DNA from: Clavelina lepadiformis
Lineage: Eukaryota; Chordata; Ascidiacea; Aplousobranchia; Clavelinidae
DNA: 64,000 bases
Reading direction: 5' to 3'
NCBI RefSeq assembly: GCF_947623445.1
Contig: NC_135243.1
Location: forward strand, 7,318,501 to 7,382,500
Shown: positions 1 through 12,400 of the stretch, one piece after another
Numbering within the stretch: position 1 is the stretch's first letter
How the letters are laid out: each line of letters starts with the position of its first letter
Notes under the pieces: model-generated
What the model was told of the DNA's origin: nothing
The model's input: the letters and a program-made list of their open reading frames with translations, nothing else
The model's database searches: none
Program-made: the position numbers and the translations under genes

Positions 1-3000
1 GGCACGCGACGACGCAAGCACGCAACTTGCGTGTCAAGAATGGCAGAGACAATTATTTATCGGAGCAATAGGTTGCTAAGAATCCAAACAAGACTAATGT
101 GTTGTATATTTTAGGAAGGGTATTTGCACAACAAATCACACATCCTATCATATAACAGTGATAAAATCTCACCTTATTAAGGTTTTCACAGCCCTAATTG
201 CAGCATTGAACACATGCTGCAATAGTAATTTGAATCGCGTCATACGTACTGTCATCTCAGACTTTAGAGAAATTCTACATTTAACCAAATTTACATTATT
301 ACTAATAGTAACACGCCCGAAAGTTCTTGAAACTGGAAGAAGTGGACTGGTAAACTTTGGCACGTAGACATAGATTACGGAACCGATTACATATTACAGG
401 AAACATTCCATCATAAATATTGCTCGTATATGCCTGAAAAAATAAGCAAACAACCGGGTTTTAGATCAGTTTGGAATGTTGACCATGTGAGGGCATCCTC
501 AAAATAGAACATTACTCAAACGGTCGGACAGTGTGGTTGAAATTACGAGTGACTTCAGCATTTGGAATGTCCAAAAATAACAGACTATACCTAGTAATAA
601 TGTTAATAACAATTATCTGGAAATGTCATAGGTCATGTGGAGCCTAAAACCGATTTTGTAATCATCATAAGAGCTTATTAATGTTAACTTGGGAATTTAT
701 TACTAGTTTTTTCTCTCTTTGGGATACGCCTACAAGCTGAAGCTTTGAAATTTTAAGTAGCGTTAAAAATACTTAATTTTCTCAAAACAACGCTCATGTA
801 CATACACAAACAGAAAATACTGATCTAACTATTTCAAAACAAAACATAACTGTTGCAGCGTTAGACCGCATTTCACTCCAAAAACTCAAATCAGTTACAA
901 GATGCAATAAATGGCAAGTCAGGATATTGTACCTGTTGTGGCCAGTCTCAAGAACAATGCTCGGATGTCAATCAAAGTGAAGGTAGCATTTAACGTCGAA
1001 ATATAATTGCGCTGTAACAAATGCAATCGCAGTCCATATCGTGCAGCATGAAAATCAGGAGACGGCGTTTTTGGAATATTGGATATAAGGAAACCATCGA
1101 AATAACAAAAATGTGATTTGAAATAAAATTGTAAATCTCAGTGATAAAACGCAGCTATTAAAAAGCGGACAGCAATTCACACAACGCAACCAACTGCAAA
1201 GGGACATTGGAATTCGTGTGAGTGCGCAATTGCGGTCGATATCCACTTCACAAACCGTCCGACAACATGACGTCATTTGTGGAAAATTGCAGCTTTCACG
1301 AATAATGAAGCGTTGTAAGCGATTTGCTAATTTTCTATACAAGTCGTGAACTCTAGAGACCAAGTGGCAAATTTTAGCGGCGGGTGTTGAATACACTTGA
1401 AGTTTTGTATTTTTTTTTCGTGAAATTTTAATGGAGCAAGTGAGAATGCAACGTTTCTTGAAATTGTGTCTTCTATCTAAAACCAAACCGGTCGCTTCGG
1501 TTTTCACAAACTGTCACGAGGTACGAACACCAGTCACGACATGTAGTAAGTTTTGAGCTGCAACCAACCTAAATCCAAGCCGTAGCACGCTTATGTAACA
1601 TATTCGTAGCAAAAATCTCTTAGATGGCATAAAATTCGTTACAATTTCATTAAAGAACTTGGTGGCTTCGGCCTAGTGATAAAGCCTAAAGCTCTAACCT
1701 TTAACACAAAACCACCAGATATGATTAGAAACATGTTCACTCGTTTATGATTAGATATCAAAATAAACTAACAAAACCGCTGCTTCATGAAAAACACGAT
1801 TACTGCTTTAGAGAGACATTTAAAATGTCAAAAACTAACCAAGACAGAGCACTAAGCCCAGGTCAAAAGTATGGAAATCTTGTTTGAATCCTATTACTAG
1901 CAGTACATTGAAATGACCGTAGAAACGAACGAAACAATACTAGCAATACTCGCACAAGGTGTGGAGTATTGCAAACCGAATGCAGCTTTTCGGCCTTTTC
2001 AGTGTTTTCAAACAGACTAAGAAATCATGGCCTTTCTATCCCAGCTATTTCGCCTGAGGATAAATATGCTTGGTTTCCTTTTTATGTTCCTTTGACGCAC
2101 TTGGCGTCGTTTTCCAAGACATTAAAACGCTTAGCGAGAGCAAAATGTTGTGTTGGGTGGCCAGGATTCGTAGACTTGGGACTGGATACGCAATTAACCT
2201 TTAACATAACTTCAAAAGATTAAGTGCTGTGTCATTTTCTAGTAATTTTTTAGGTCACGATTATGACGACAACGGAATGCTGATGGTATGCTGTACGGTC
2301 TCCAATTTTATAAACAACAAAACAAAAATATTTGGCAAGTGAAATTAACAGCTCTAACTAAATAGCCACAGATACTGTCTGTAATGTTCCATTGCCTGCA
2401 TTTCACCTCTCAAACGCCGATTACTGGTTAGTAACAAGATCAAATGTAATTATACGGTTTAGCAAATGAAAATACGCTGAGCAGTATATTTCAAATGACT
2501 GCGTTTATTGTTATGGCGATGATATATCGCTCCAAACATGCCAGACCGTGATCTTTTTATTTTTATGCGGCCAGAATTCATTACCAAATTGGCCAGAAAC
2601 TGACAAAAATCCCCTTGCAAGCAAATTAACATTGTTTCAAAGCTTTATCGGGGACAATTTACGTACATCGAGGGCTACAGGGCTGAGAAAATGGGAAAAC
2701 ATGCTCGAAAGTGCGTGTTTTCTTATGATCGTTGATCAAGGCAAAGCTACAATTAAGTTGAACACTTGAAACAATAAGCCGTGTTGGTCGTTATCAAAGA
2801 GCCTGTCACTTCTCAAAATGTCATCGTCAAGTTTCCCATCAACAATCTCGATAGATCACCGGTGTGCATTAGAGGGTGATAATTTGATGAATAATGCCAC
2901 GCACAAGCCTGATGTAATCAAAACAAGATTTGGCAGGATATATGCACAAAGTATTATGAAGCTGACACAGGCCTGAAGACGACTACAAGAGTGAATCACA

Positions 3001-4300
3001 CAAGCCTTTCGGGTAACCAATAATGCAATTTACCCGTGTATATGATCGCTATTTGATCAAGATAACAATTAAAGGCAATAGTTACTGGCTTTTAAATCTT
3101 CTCAGCAAATATTGGTTGAGGCTATTTTGAGGATTATAGAATCTGGATTTTATTAGATTCTTCTAAGAATCTGCGACGTAAACTTCCCTGTGTTGGAGAT
3201 TTTCATCAAACATATGCACAAACAACAGATGACTTTTTCTTCATTTAAGCGCCGGAGATCATTTTGCAGCTGTGCACTTCTTCAAAAGTTTTTTTCCAAC
3301 ACAGGCACAGAAAACCAGGCACAGTAATTTCGATTTGCATTTGCGGGGTAAAAAGTTCAACGTCTGCGTCGTTTGAGAGATGTCTGCAGACGCGTCACTT
3401 TTTTATTTTTGTTTTCTTATCGTCAAACCGGGATATTTATCTGCATGTTTAAAACAAGAAACCGCGAAATTTAAGTTGTTCCAAATCGCACCAGTTTAAA
3501 CGGTTCATTACAATACAGCATTAGCTTTCGCACTATAGCAACAGAAGTATTTTAGAGACTTTTGGTACATTTTTAATCCTGAAGTACAACACGAATGCAA
3601 ATGGTTTGATTAAAAGCATAGTAGCATGGCGATCAATCAACGTAATTCTAAGAAACCGCTGGACTTAAAGGTGACAATGATATACGAATATTTTTCTCGT
3701 GTGGAAGGGCTTAAAGTATTAATTTAAGTTTGACCTGATTAGCAACCGATTATTCATGATTGAAACATGCAGCTATGTTGTGTGCGTGCGCAAAAGATTT
3801 TGGATTGCGCAACGGTATAGCACCGCGATTTTTATAAGCGCAATGAACTAGAAATACATGTTATAATAATATTTATGGTCCTCTCTAGTACGAATACCTG
3901 TGGTGCAAATCGCGTGCCGACTCTGTAAGTTCGGTACGACGTGTACAAACCGCCATAATATACAGCGTCATTGCATAAGCTTATAAAAAATTATAAACAT
4001 TTTTTTTTACGTAACTAAACCGATCATGCAATATACGGCATATCTCTGTATATTAACCTCATGCAGAATCCCGAAATAGAAGGCCCTAAAGTCCAACAAA
4101 CTAAAACAATATCTGCAGTTCAAGTGAGTGTAAAAGCGTGTCAGTGCGTACCTGTTGTTACAAGTCACGGCCTGAAAATTACAGGAATAGTTTCAGATGT
4201 ATTTATGTAGACGATAATGTTGCTGTTTTAGGTCGTAAAATTCGTGATTGAACGCGAATAGAATTTTGCGTGGTGTGCTGCGTACCGACCTACTTAGTGA
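1..4300. other. AT-rich interval with no supported gene
   Basis: I see no exon chain, RNA gene or terminal-repeat element here. The longest open frame (1055-1507, minus, 150 codons) has low-complexity aromatic/cysteine composition, no family resemblance and no convincing splice sites, so I treat it as chance. Short plus-strand frames near 1969-2223 and 2548-2769 are likewise unsupported. Confidence 0.5.
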
Positions 4301-4429
4301 CAATTATTACTAATGATTGCCTCAATGAATTAGTAATAATTTATCCGTGCTATCTGGAGTGCCTCCTTGAGTGTACATTGAAAGTGTAACGAATACTATT
4401 AGATGATGGTTTGTAACAACTAAACTTAC

Positions 4430-4575
4430 AACTGTTTGCGAGTTGTACTTGAAGATGTCTCTTTTCTACTGCAACATTGTTTGGTTGCAAAATTTCTACT
4501 AAAGCATTTATGTGTGATTTTATATCATCAATAATAACTTGAAAATTCCCAAAATCGAACAGAGTTAGGTGCCGA
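4430..4575 (-). other. Orphan exon-like segment
   Basis: On the minus strand a pyrimidine-rich acceptor (ending TTTTACAG, just above 4575) opens a single uninterrupted frame of 48 codons. The frame closes at a donor-like GTAAGT below 4430. The peptide contains DFGNFQVIIDDIKSHINALV and looks codon-like rather than random. The exon would enter in phase 2 and leave in phase 1. I found no partner exon: the neighbouring gene at 4670-6216 ends in its own stop upstream and offers no phase-2 donor. It may be an alternative 3' exon of that gene, part of a gene continuing to the left, or chance. Confidence 0.25.
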
Positions 4576-4669
4576 CTGTAAAACCAAACCATAAAGGAAA
4601 AATTACAAACCCATTAACCTTCGCAAGAAGTCGCGCTCTCAGCAAATCGCAGCACTCTGGTTTTTCATC

Positions 4670-6216
4670 TTAAATCAAAGATTCCAAATTCATTTCAAGG
4701 TCCGTTGTGGCGGCTAGCTTTTTAAAATGTGGTGGATCGGCTATTTTCGGCTTAGGAACATAATTACTATATTCTTTTAAAAGTAGAATTACGAAGGGGC
4801 AATTTAAAAATTTTTGAAACCGTTCACGATGTGTCCTGCCCACCGCGAAAAGAACATTATCCGCATAGACTGCAAAATGAGACCCATTAGTGGTTAATGA
4901 GCCCCAAATTGAAATCCACTGTCCTAAAGTAAGCAAACACAAAATGCATCAGTTAATAGGGTTTGTGTATTGAACATAACTCCGTGTGCACAAAGTACAT
5001 CTCATTCGGTTGATATTAAGCTTAAAGGTTGAAAGCGCCACTCGACGGAATGTCGAGGTATTTAAACGGGCCGTAAAGGTGCAACCTGACGTAGCTAGAT
5101 AACCACCTAATTAATAAAACGTTATGCATGTTATAAACCGTTGCGTTCTGCTCAGTGAAAAATACTGGACGACCTCGTATAGTAATGGAACATAATTCTG
5201 GGTCCAGTTCAAAAACAAAAAAGAATATCTATAGATATTACGAGATGACTATTTCGAGTTACGACCTTTAGAATTTAAACGGTGTCTGGAAATGTAAAAA
5301 ACGTTTTTCGCGACGTTTTTAATTTCTATGTCTGGACATTTTAACGGTTTTGGCCGGCTTTGCAACCGAAATCTACATAGAATAATATAAGCAGAGATCG
5401 CTCATATCACGTTTTCGTCGTACTGCCGACTGGACAACATTGCATTCATTTGCTACAAAAGTCATAAAGGATATAAGCTAACCCTGTGTTCCACCAACAA
5501 ACGAAGGTTTCTTGTCACTTCCAGCGTCCAAAAACGTGCACACATATAGCTTTTGATGTTGGAAATAAGAATCAAGAATCGCCGCTGTTGGAATAAAACG
5601 CACGTTTTTGCTTTGTTTATGTGTCTGGCTTATGTGTGTTTGCTGTTCAAGACACGTCGTTAAGAACGTGGTAATATTTTTAAAATTCCACGAATAATTG
5701 AGAAGTTTTCTAACCCGCTTTTGTAATTTGCGAAACGCCCGTATTGGTCGAAGTCGCAAGGTAATACGACGATATCAAGTTATATCAAGGTGTTCACGCC
5801 CAAAACATACTGGTACCATCTGATCTCGATAAGAGCTTGGACAGAAAATAACTAAAAACATGGTGCTAACATAGGGGGCATTATAGCTGGCTGTTACCGG
5901 TTAAATACCAATCCCTTTAGTCAAGATTTTCCTGTTAACTATTACTCATACCAATGAGTGGGTTTAAGCCGAAACACACGCCTAAGTTGAGCTGGCGACC
6001 GGTCCTAATTAGCGGCGATTTATGAGTTAAAGCTATTATAAGCGAGCTGAAAATCGTTTGCGGTAAAGACCATTCATCAGAACGAGCTTCCGTAAGCAGA
6101 TTTTCATCCCAGAATCTCATACAAAACAAATTTATTCCGTAAACAGCGTGACAGGTATCGTTTACAAACACTATAACAGTGAAAAATGGCAGTGAATTCA
6201 CGATCCAAATTACCAT
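4670..6216 (-). CDS. Unrecognised 206-residue protein, three exons
   Basis: Exons on the minus strand, in transcript order: 6216-5952, 5584-5483 and 4923-4670 (stop TAA). Both junctions are phase 1, with GT-AG borders; the last exon has a strong acceptor, TTGCTTACTTTAG. The product starts with a hydrophobic stretch (about residues 2-22) that could be a signal or anchor segment. It continues through a soluble-looking middle containing LDSYFQHQKLYVCTFLDAG and ends in a lysine-rich tail. I do not recognise the family. The ATG at 6216 is a choice: an acceptor-like AG at about 6177 would instead make this an internal exon. The gene lies 272 bp beyond the RECQL4 stop on the same strand. The matching phases of three independent coding-like segments are the main support. 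Function is unknown. Confidence 0.55.
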
Positions 6217-6488
6217 GAAAAACAAAAACACTAATGAGCAATGACCGTTATTGCGTAACTATGTTGAGAAAGCTACGTCATTTTGCGTCAAATCGGCGAA
6301 GCAAAAAGAGAATTGACGAGGTCCGCCTCGGGCCCAGGAACGTCGCTTGCGTGGGCAGTGCGGCTGTGCAAAAGCACAAAAACAACACTATCGAGGGCCT
6401 TATTTAGATACATTCAAAGAAAACATTGAAATGTTATGACGTTATGTACAGCGAAATGTAATTTTAGAAGAAAAACTAACAAAAATAC

Positions 6489-9400
6489 CTATCTAAATTT
6501 GACCAACTCTGCGGTCGCCGATTTTATGATGGAATTGAAATCGACGTTTATCTTACATCTCCAGAATCTTCGAGCAGCACCCCAAGTTTTGGCCGGGTAT
6601 CGAGGACTGTCAATGCCGTGAAAGATCCTTGCAATCGCGCGGCCAGTCAACTTTGAACCTAAGTCTGCGCCTGGTGTTGAGAATAGCACAGCGTTTAATA
6701 TGTCACATCACACATTGAAATAAGTTTATAGGCGTGTTTGGATAATTAAACCAAAATACAAAAACAGTTATTTTTAGATATTAAGGTTTACTAATCGCCT
6801 TCAGAAACAGGAGAAAATAAGAAAATGCTGATTTGCAAATTCGTTTCGTCTAGACTTGGAAAATCTTAAACAGTGAACGTGGTCTGCTAAATTGGCCACT
6901 TAAAACGTGATTTCCTTCATTAACCTAGTTAGTAGTTAACTCGTAAATGTCACACCTTATAGGATGCGTAGGTGGTAATATTGCTACCATTGGGTGTACT
7001 AATCGGACCGGTACCCCGTTTGACTGGTACGAACCATCTCCACTGGCCAAATAACCGACAAGGATATTATCTATCAGTTGACCAACCACGCACCAACACA
7101 CTACACCCAAACAAAAATTCGGATCAAATTGATGTTAAAAAGCGAATGTTTTGAAAATTACCTTTTTCTGGCAAAGTATGGGATGATTTTTATCGATGCT
7201 TCAATAACACCGCTGTTCTCACGCTTTCAAAGTATGCAAGCGGTTCGTTATACTGGTTAATTACAAAGTGGCGGAGAGGTTCAATCGGTCGTGACTTTGA
7301 AAAGTCGTTTCTTGTCGAGATTTTAAAAAACAAACACCACAAATAGCAATCAAAATACAAATAATTGCGGGTTTGAATCTTAAGATCTTTAACATGTCAT
7401 GCTGGTAGCGTTTGAAGCGGCACGGTCTGTTTAAGGTGGTTCGTGGTCAGGTCTTTTGCATATTTCTTGTACGCAAAAACGTCTGTTCTTAGATTTCCGA
7501 AGGCAATGCGAGCTATTTAAATTTTTCCTGTTTCCGTCTAAAAGAGTGGAATACAGGAAGTGAAACAAAGGATTGGTGCAAAAAGCGGACATATATTGTA
7601 TGAGTTTTCACTAAAACTATATAGGCTGCGCAAGGAAAGGTCGCCGACGTACCACCCTTACAGAATCATCAATCAGGATATGCCGACACGCCAAACCAGC
7701 GGATGGCATGGAAGAGCCAAGCTTGTATGACGTCATAAACGTGCCAATTATGACGCAGAAATACCTTGGCACGTGCCCATGCCAGAACGATCCAAAATGC
7801 CTGACATTAGGATCGGTGGTTGTGGTATAACTATGCTAACTCGTTCATCTTCTAAATGACAGCTGTTAACGACTATAGCGCACGCTAGGTGCATGGACGG
7901 GTAGAAGTGCCGACAAAATGCCGCACTAATCGTAGCAACCAAGTCGTTGGTAAACGCACAAGCTTTTGCTTAATACAAAAACTTCCGTGTTGAAAATGCA
8001 AAAATAAAGCGGCGTTGCTGCCTTGAGCAGTTTCCGTTTTTTAGTTTCACTCAATGCTGTTGTTCCTTATTTTATTGTGTGTTGTAATCTTTTTAAGTGC
8101 TGGTGAAAAATTACCGATAAACGTTTTTAGCGGTTTCGTTTGACTATTTCCGGCAAACATAGCACACCACATAATTAAAGTCATGGCAAAATAATCTTAA
8201 ACTTACCGTGAACGTTAAGAAACTTTCGTATCGTAGAGCTTAGATCAGGTTCCACATCCGTAGACAACTAATAAAGATAAAAATAATTGATTAAAAACTT
8301 AATTAATTACTAATTTTTACAGCGGTAACGTTAACAATTTTTGCAGCTGTAAATTCCAGCTAAATTTATGCGTCGTGAAAATAAGTAAAATACCGCGACA
8401 CAACCACATGTTACGCGCACCTGCCCAGACTTGTTTCATGAGCACACCAATTCTGATGAATCATAAGTGACCTCTATTTGCTCGTTTCTTCCGTTCATAG
8501 CCTTGCACGCGATCAAAACAATGAGCGTTTGCAAGACACGAAACTTTGCAAGCGCGATAATTACCGAAGTGTTGAGATAAAATAAGGCGCTGTGGGCGGG
8601 AATCGAACCCGTTGTCTATTCTTACCTGTGTAAAGCTTGCGTTGACTTTCAACGCAAAATAGCTTTTTACACTTACCGGGATTTCTTCAGCGTTTTTGAC
8701 ATTGTCCTCCTCTTGGAAGTAGGAGTCAATGACGGACTTTAGTTTCTTGCTCCTTGATAAATCTGCGTCGTCCATGCAACATCCAACGTTGGGATATGAA
8801 AACCTGAAGATAACGAATTTAAAAAATACCTGCGTCGGGTAGTTTCATATCATGTTAGGTATTTAAGTGAGAAATAAACATTTTAAGATATTGATGAAAA
8901 ACAGGTTACTGGCATTTTTCAATATCGTACAATGTGTAGAATTTCAGAGCAAAATACGTTTTCTTGGATGTTATCGAAGTATTTCTTAATGTAAGTTGTA
9001 TGCATTTAGCAGAGTTTCAGTCATTTTTTTCTGACTCGAGTCAAGTCAAGTCAAGGAAAAATGTGACTTGAGTCATCACAGCACTGGCACTAAGACTAAG
9101 TGGAAAAGTCTACTTGTCTTGGCGGTGTAAGTGGTTGCGCAAAAAGCGCTGTATTTGTGGCTTGGCACTTGGCAGCGTTGTATAATATCCTGAGCGGATT
9201 TCTTGCAAACCCTAATCTGGATTATCTAAGATTCTACTTTCAGTGGAATATCAAAATAATGCGTAAAGTTTTGACCAAGTTTGTACGTAAACATTCTGAT
9301 TTCTCTTTCACGTTCTCTCCTGCTAAATCTATGTTCCAGTACTGTTTTATGTAGAGATATGGAGAGCCCATGCCTGGCGATCACGTATGGCGATCAAGTA

Positions 9401-12400
9401 TTGGACTCACATTTATATTAAAACCTTTATCTTAACACTTATATTCATAACGAAACAATCTGCTACTATTCAAGATTTGTAAACTTTTTGATACTTTGAT
9501 ACTTTTTTCTCAAAACTTTTAGTTTCAAATTGAATGCGGATAATCGGATATTATTAAAATCTACGGACGGGAATCACAATCACTTTATGTAGGACACTGG
9601 GGTTTTGAAGGTTCACTGGCGCTACTCAACGGATGTTAATGTAAAGGGTGACGCCGGTAGTAGACAGCGACGAGCGTATTGGGAGGTTTCAAACGATTTA
9701 AACGCGTTTGTTTTGCATCAGGATCATCCGTATCCAAGCAAAGTTGTCCAATATTGAGACTTGCGTCGGGTGGAAGTGTAATTTTTAATTTTCTTGTAGG
9801 TCATGAAAATTTAGTTTCAGTAATTTGTCTGACAGCTTTACTGTTTCGTTTTGGCGGTTTTCAAGGGTCTTAGATCTGTGATTGAGTTCTGTTTTTCGCA
9901 GAGTTAAACTTTAAAGAATAGAAAACAAAAACTGGCAAACTGACAAAATCTATGGCAAAACAACTTAACATACCTAAAGCGATATTATAAGACGTCACAA
10001 CACTTACTCTTGCATTGTAGAGAAACAGGTGTTAAGCTGTGCTATTTCCTTGTGTTCTTGGGCCACCACGCGCTTGTGCAAATTGTCCGTGACCAGATCA
10101 AGCAATTCGAACGAGAAAGATCTTTTTGTTCGCAGAAGAAATGAAGTTTCTTTGAATTGGACGGTGACACCGCTCTTTCCCAAATCTCCCTTTCCTCCTG
10201 ACGAGATTAAAAATGATTTTTTCAGCATTTTTTCCAGAAAAAATGGATTTTCCGCGTTCATCTATATCCGCATGTTTACGTTTAAATTGTTCGTTCACAT
10301 CAAGGGTAAATGTGATTAATAATTTCCTTTACGTAACCGCGGCCGTAATAACATTTTTATGAGCCCGTGTGCAGCTCTGGCTTTAACGTCGAACAATTTT
10401 AACAACCAACTGTATAAAACAATACGATCTCTCGTTAAAATTTAAGGGTAGCAGCATTGCCTATACTAACTGCTGAACCAGAAATGGTACAGAATTCGAT
10501 TTTTGAAATGGTAAAATGGTTGCAGGTTTAAAAATGACTCAACTATAAAGTGTACAACCGACCATCTTGCTAATTAATTGAGTAATTATACTTCACAGCC
10601 AGTACTTTAAAGTCTCAAAGAAAAGTCGTTAGCAGTTCACCTGTTGCCAGAGTGGTATCCCACATCAAATTTCTTAAGCTCCTCTTCAGTGAGAATACGT
10701 CTGTGCCAACTTTGTTTGCAATCTGCACCGACACAAGGGTAGATAAACTAGAAGCCATAAGCACGCAAGCCCAAATGTAACCGGAAATAACTATATTTTC
10801 CTCACTATAATTTTGCACGATTGTAACTATTGCCAGTCACATATAACCCATATTCTATCCGTCGTCATGTCAGCATTTTAAAACAGTGTCATGAATACAG
10901 TAGCATTGTGTGGCTAATTACAAATAGTACATACCTTTACCAGGCAGAATTCGACTTCATTGCGACATTTTTCAGTTTTCCCTACGAAACATCAATTCTT
11001 GGATTCAACACATCTACCTCTAACCCACAAAAGGAAAAACAGCACCATCGTGCATTCAACACCCATTTACCTTGCATTAAGAGCGCATGAGCTACTGGTG
11101 GAAACTTCCTGACAACCTTCATCATCTGACTTGGTCCTTCATAGCAATACAGGTGACAGACCGTCTCCGTGGGAAGAAACACTTTGACCAGCGATTCCAT
11201 CTCCAGGTAACAGAGTAGAGTTTCTATACCTTTGTTGAAAAAATACGACAGCATGGGAACAGTGGTAGAAAGTGATATGTTTATATTAGAAACACTTACA
11301 GAATATCCTGTAACTAATACTGCTTTTTTACCTGTCAAAACTGCCTTTGGTGATTGAGTAGTAACAATGGTAACTTAGTTTAACAAGGTGTTTATACACA
11401 TCAAGCTAAACCATAGCTTGTAAGTTCATGTAGAAAGGTTGTACAGACATTGACTTATTCATTGCTTTTAGAGCTTCAATTTTAATATTTCAGCGGTCAA
11501 CGACTTGTGATAGATTAGATTAAATCAATTCCAATTCACATTTGCCCAAGTCAAACAGAAGCTAACATGCGATAGAATAAACCCACAAAGCAAACCAAAG
11601 TGCTGTTTTAATAAGGAAAACGTAAACTTTCAACTCCGACCTGTTAAATGAAATGGGATTCGTTTTGGAATTTATTGCCTCACAACCAGGAGACAACGGT
11701 GAAGGTTGAGCTTTCATCTTGGAATCCTTTTCCAAGAAGAACACAGGGGAGAGTTACAGGTTTGGGCTTGTGTTCTTTGAGGGCGTGTGCATGTACAGTT
11801 AGATACATCAGACTCGTTAAGAATAGATTCGAGACAGCCGACGGCAAATAATGGCCTGTCATTTCGTCAGATGTGACGATTAAGAACGATGGTTAATGAT
11901 AACAGGGACATGTCTTTTGGAGTGTTTGTTAGCGCCTGGGCGGTAAAATTTGACATAGCTAACAGCCGTTTATAACCATATGTGTACATAATGGTGTTTA
12001 ATAAAAATAAATGCGGTCTGAATGTTATTTCAGGGACACTTAAGAACGATGAAATTCGTATTTCTTGAGTGCATCTTGATTGAGCGTATTCTAAAGTTTT
12101 AATGAGATAAAAAAAGCTGGTTATTTTTGGTTGTAGACTCTTACAGTACGCTACGGATAGTGCTTTGAGAATGTCTTTGGCGACCTTAAAAAGGTAGTAA
12201 AATAATCACAAACGTACATACATACAAACGCCGAGTGTTTACAAAATGCTCAACAGGTAAAATTAAAGCATTTCCTCACAATGTGATTTCACGATGGGAG
12301 ACGTATTGTGGCTGGAATTGGAATTAAGTAGGATTACGATACAATCTCAACGCTCTTCTCTATGGGAAAGTAAATCCATTCAAAAGGGTCCAATGAGTGG

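Noticed and set aside
1055..1507. 150-codon open frame on the minus strand
   Set aside because: The composition is irregular and no domain, splice context or neighbouring exon supports it. A frame of this length is expected by chance in a 64-kb window.
9042..9080. GTCAAGTCAAGTCAAG short tandem with a TGACTTGAGTCATCACAGCACTG end
   Set aside because: It looks like one end of a hAT-type element, but no opposite end or duplication was found.
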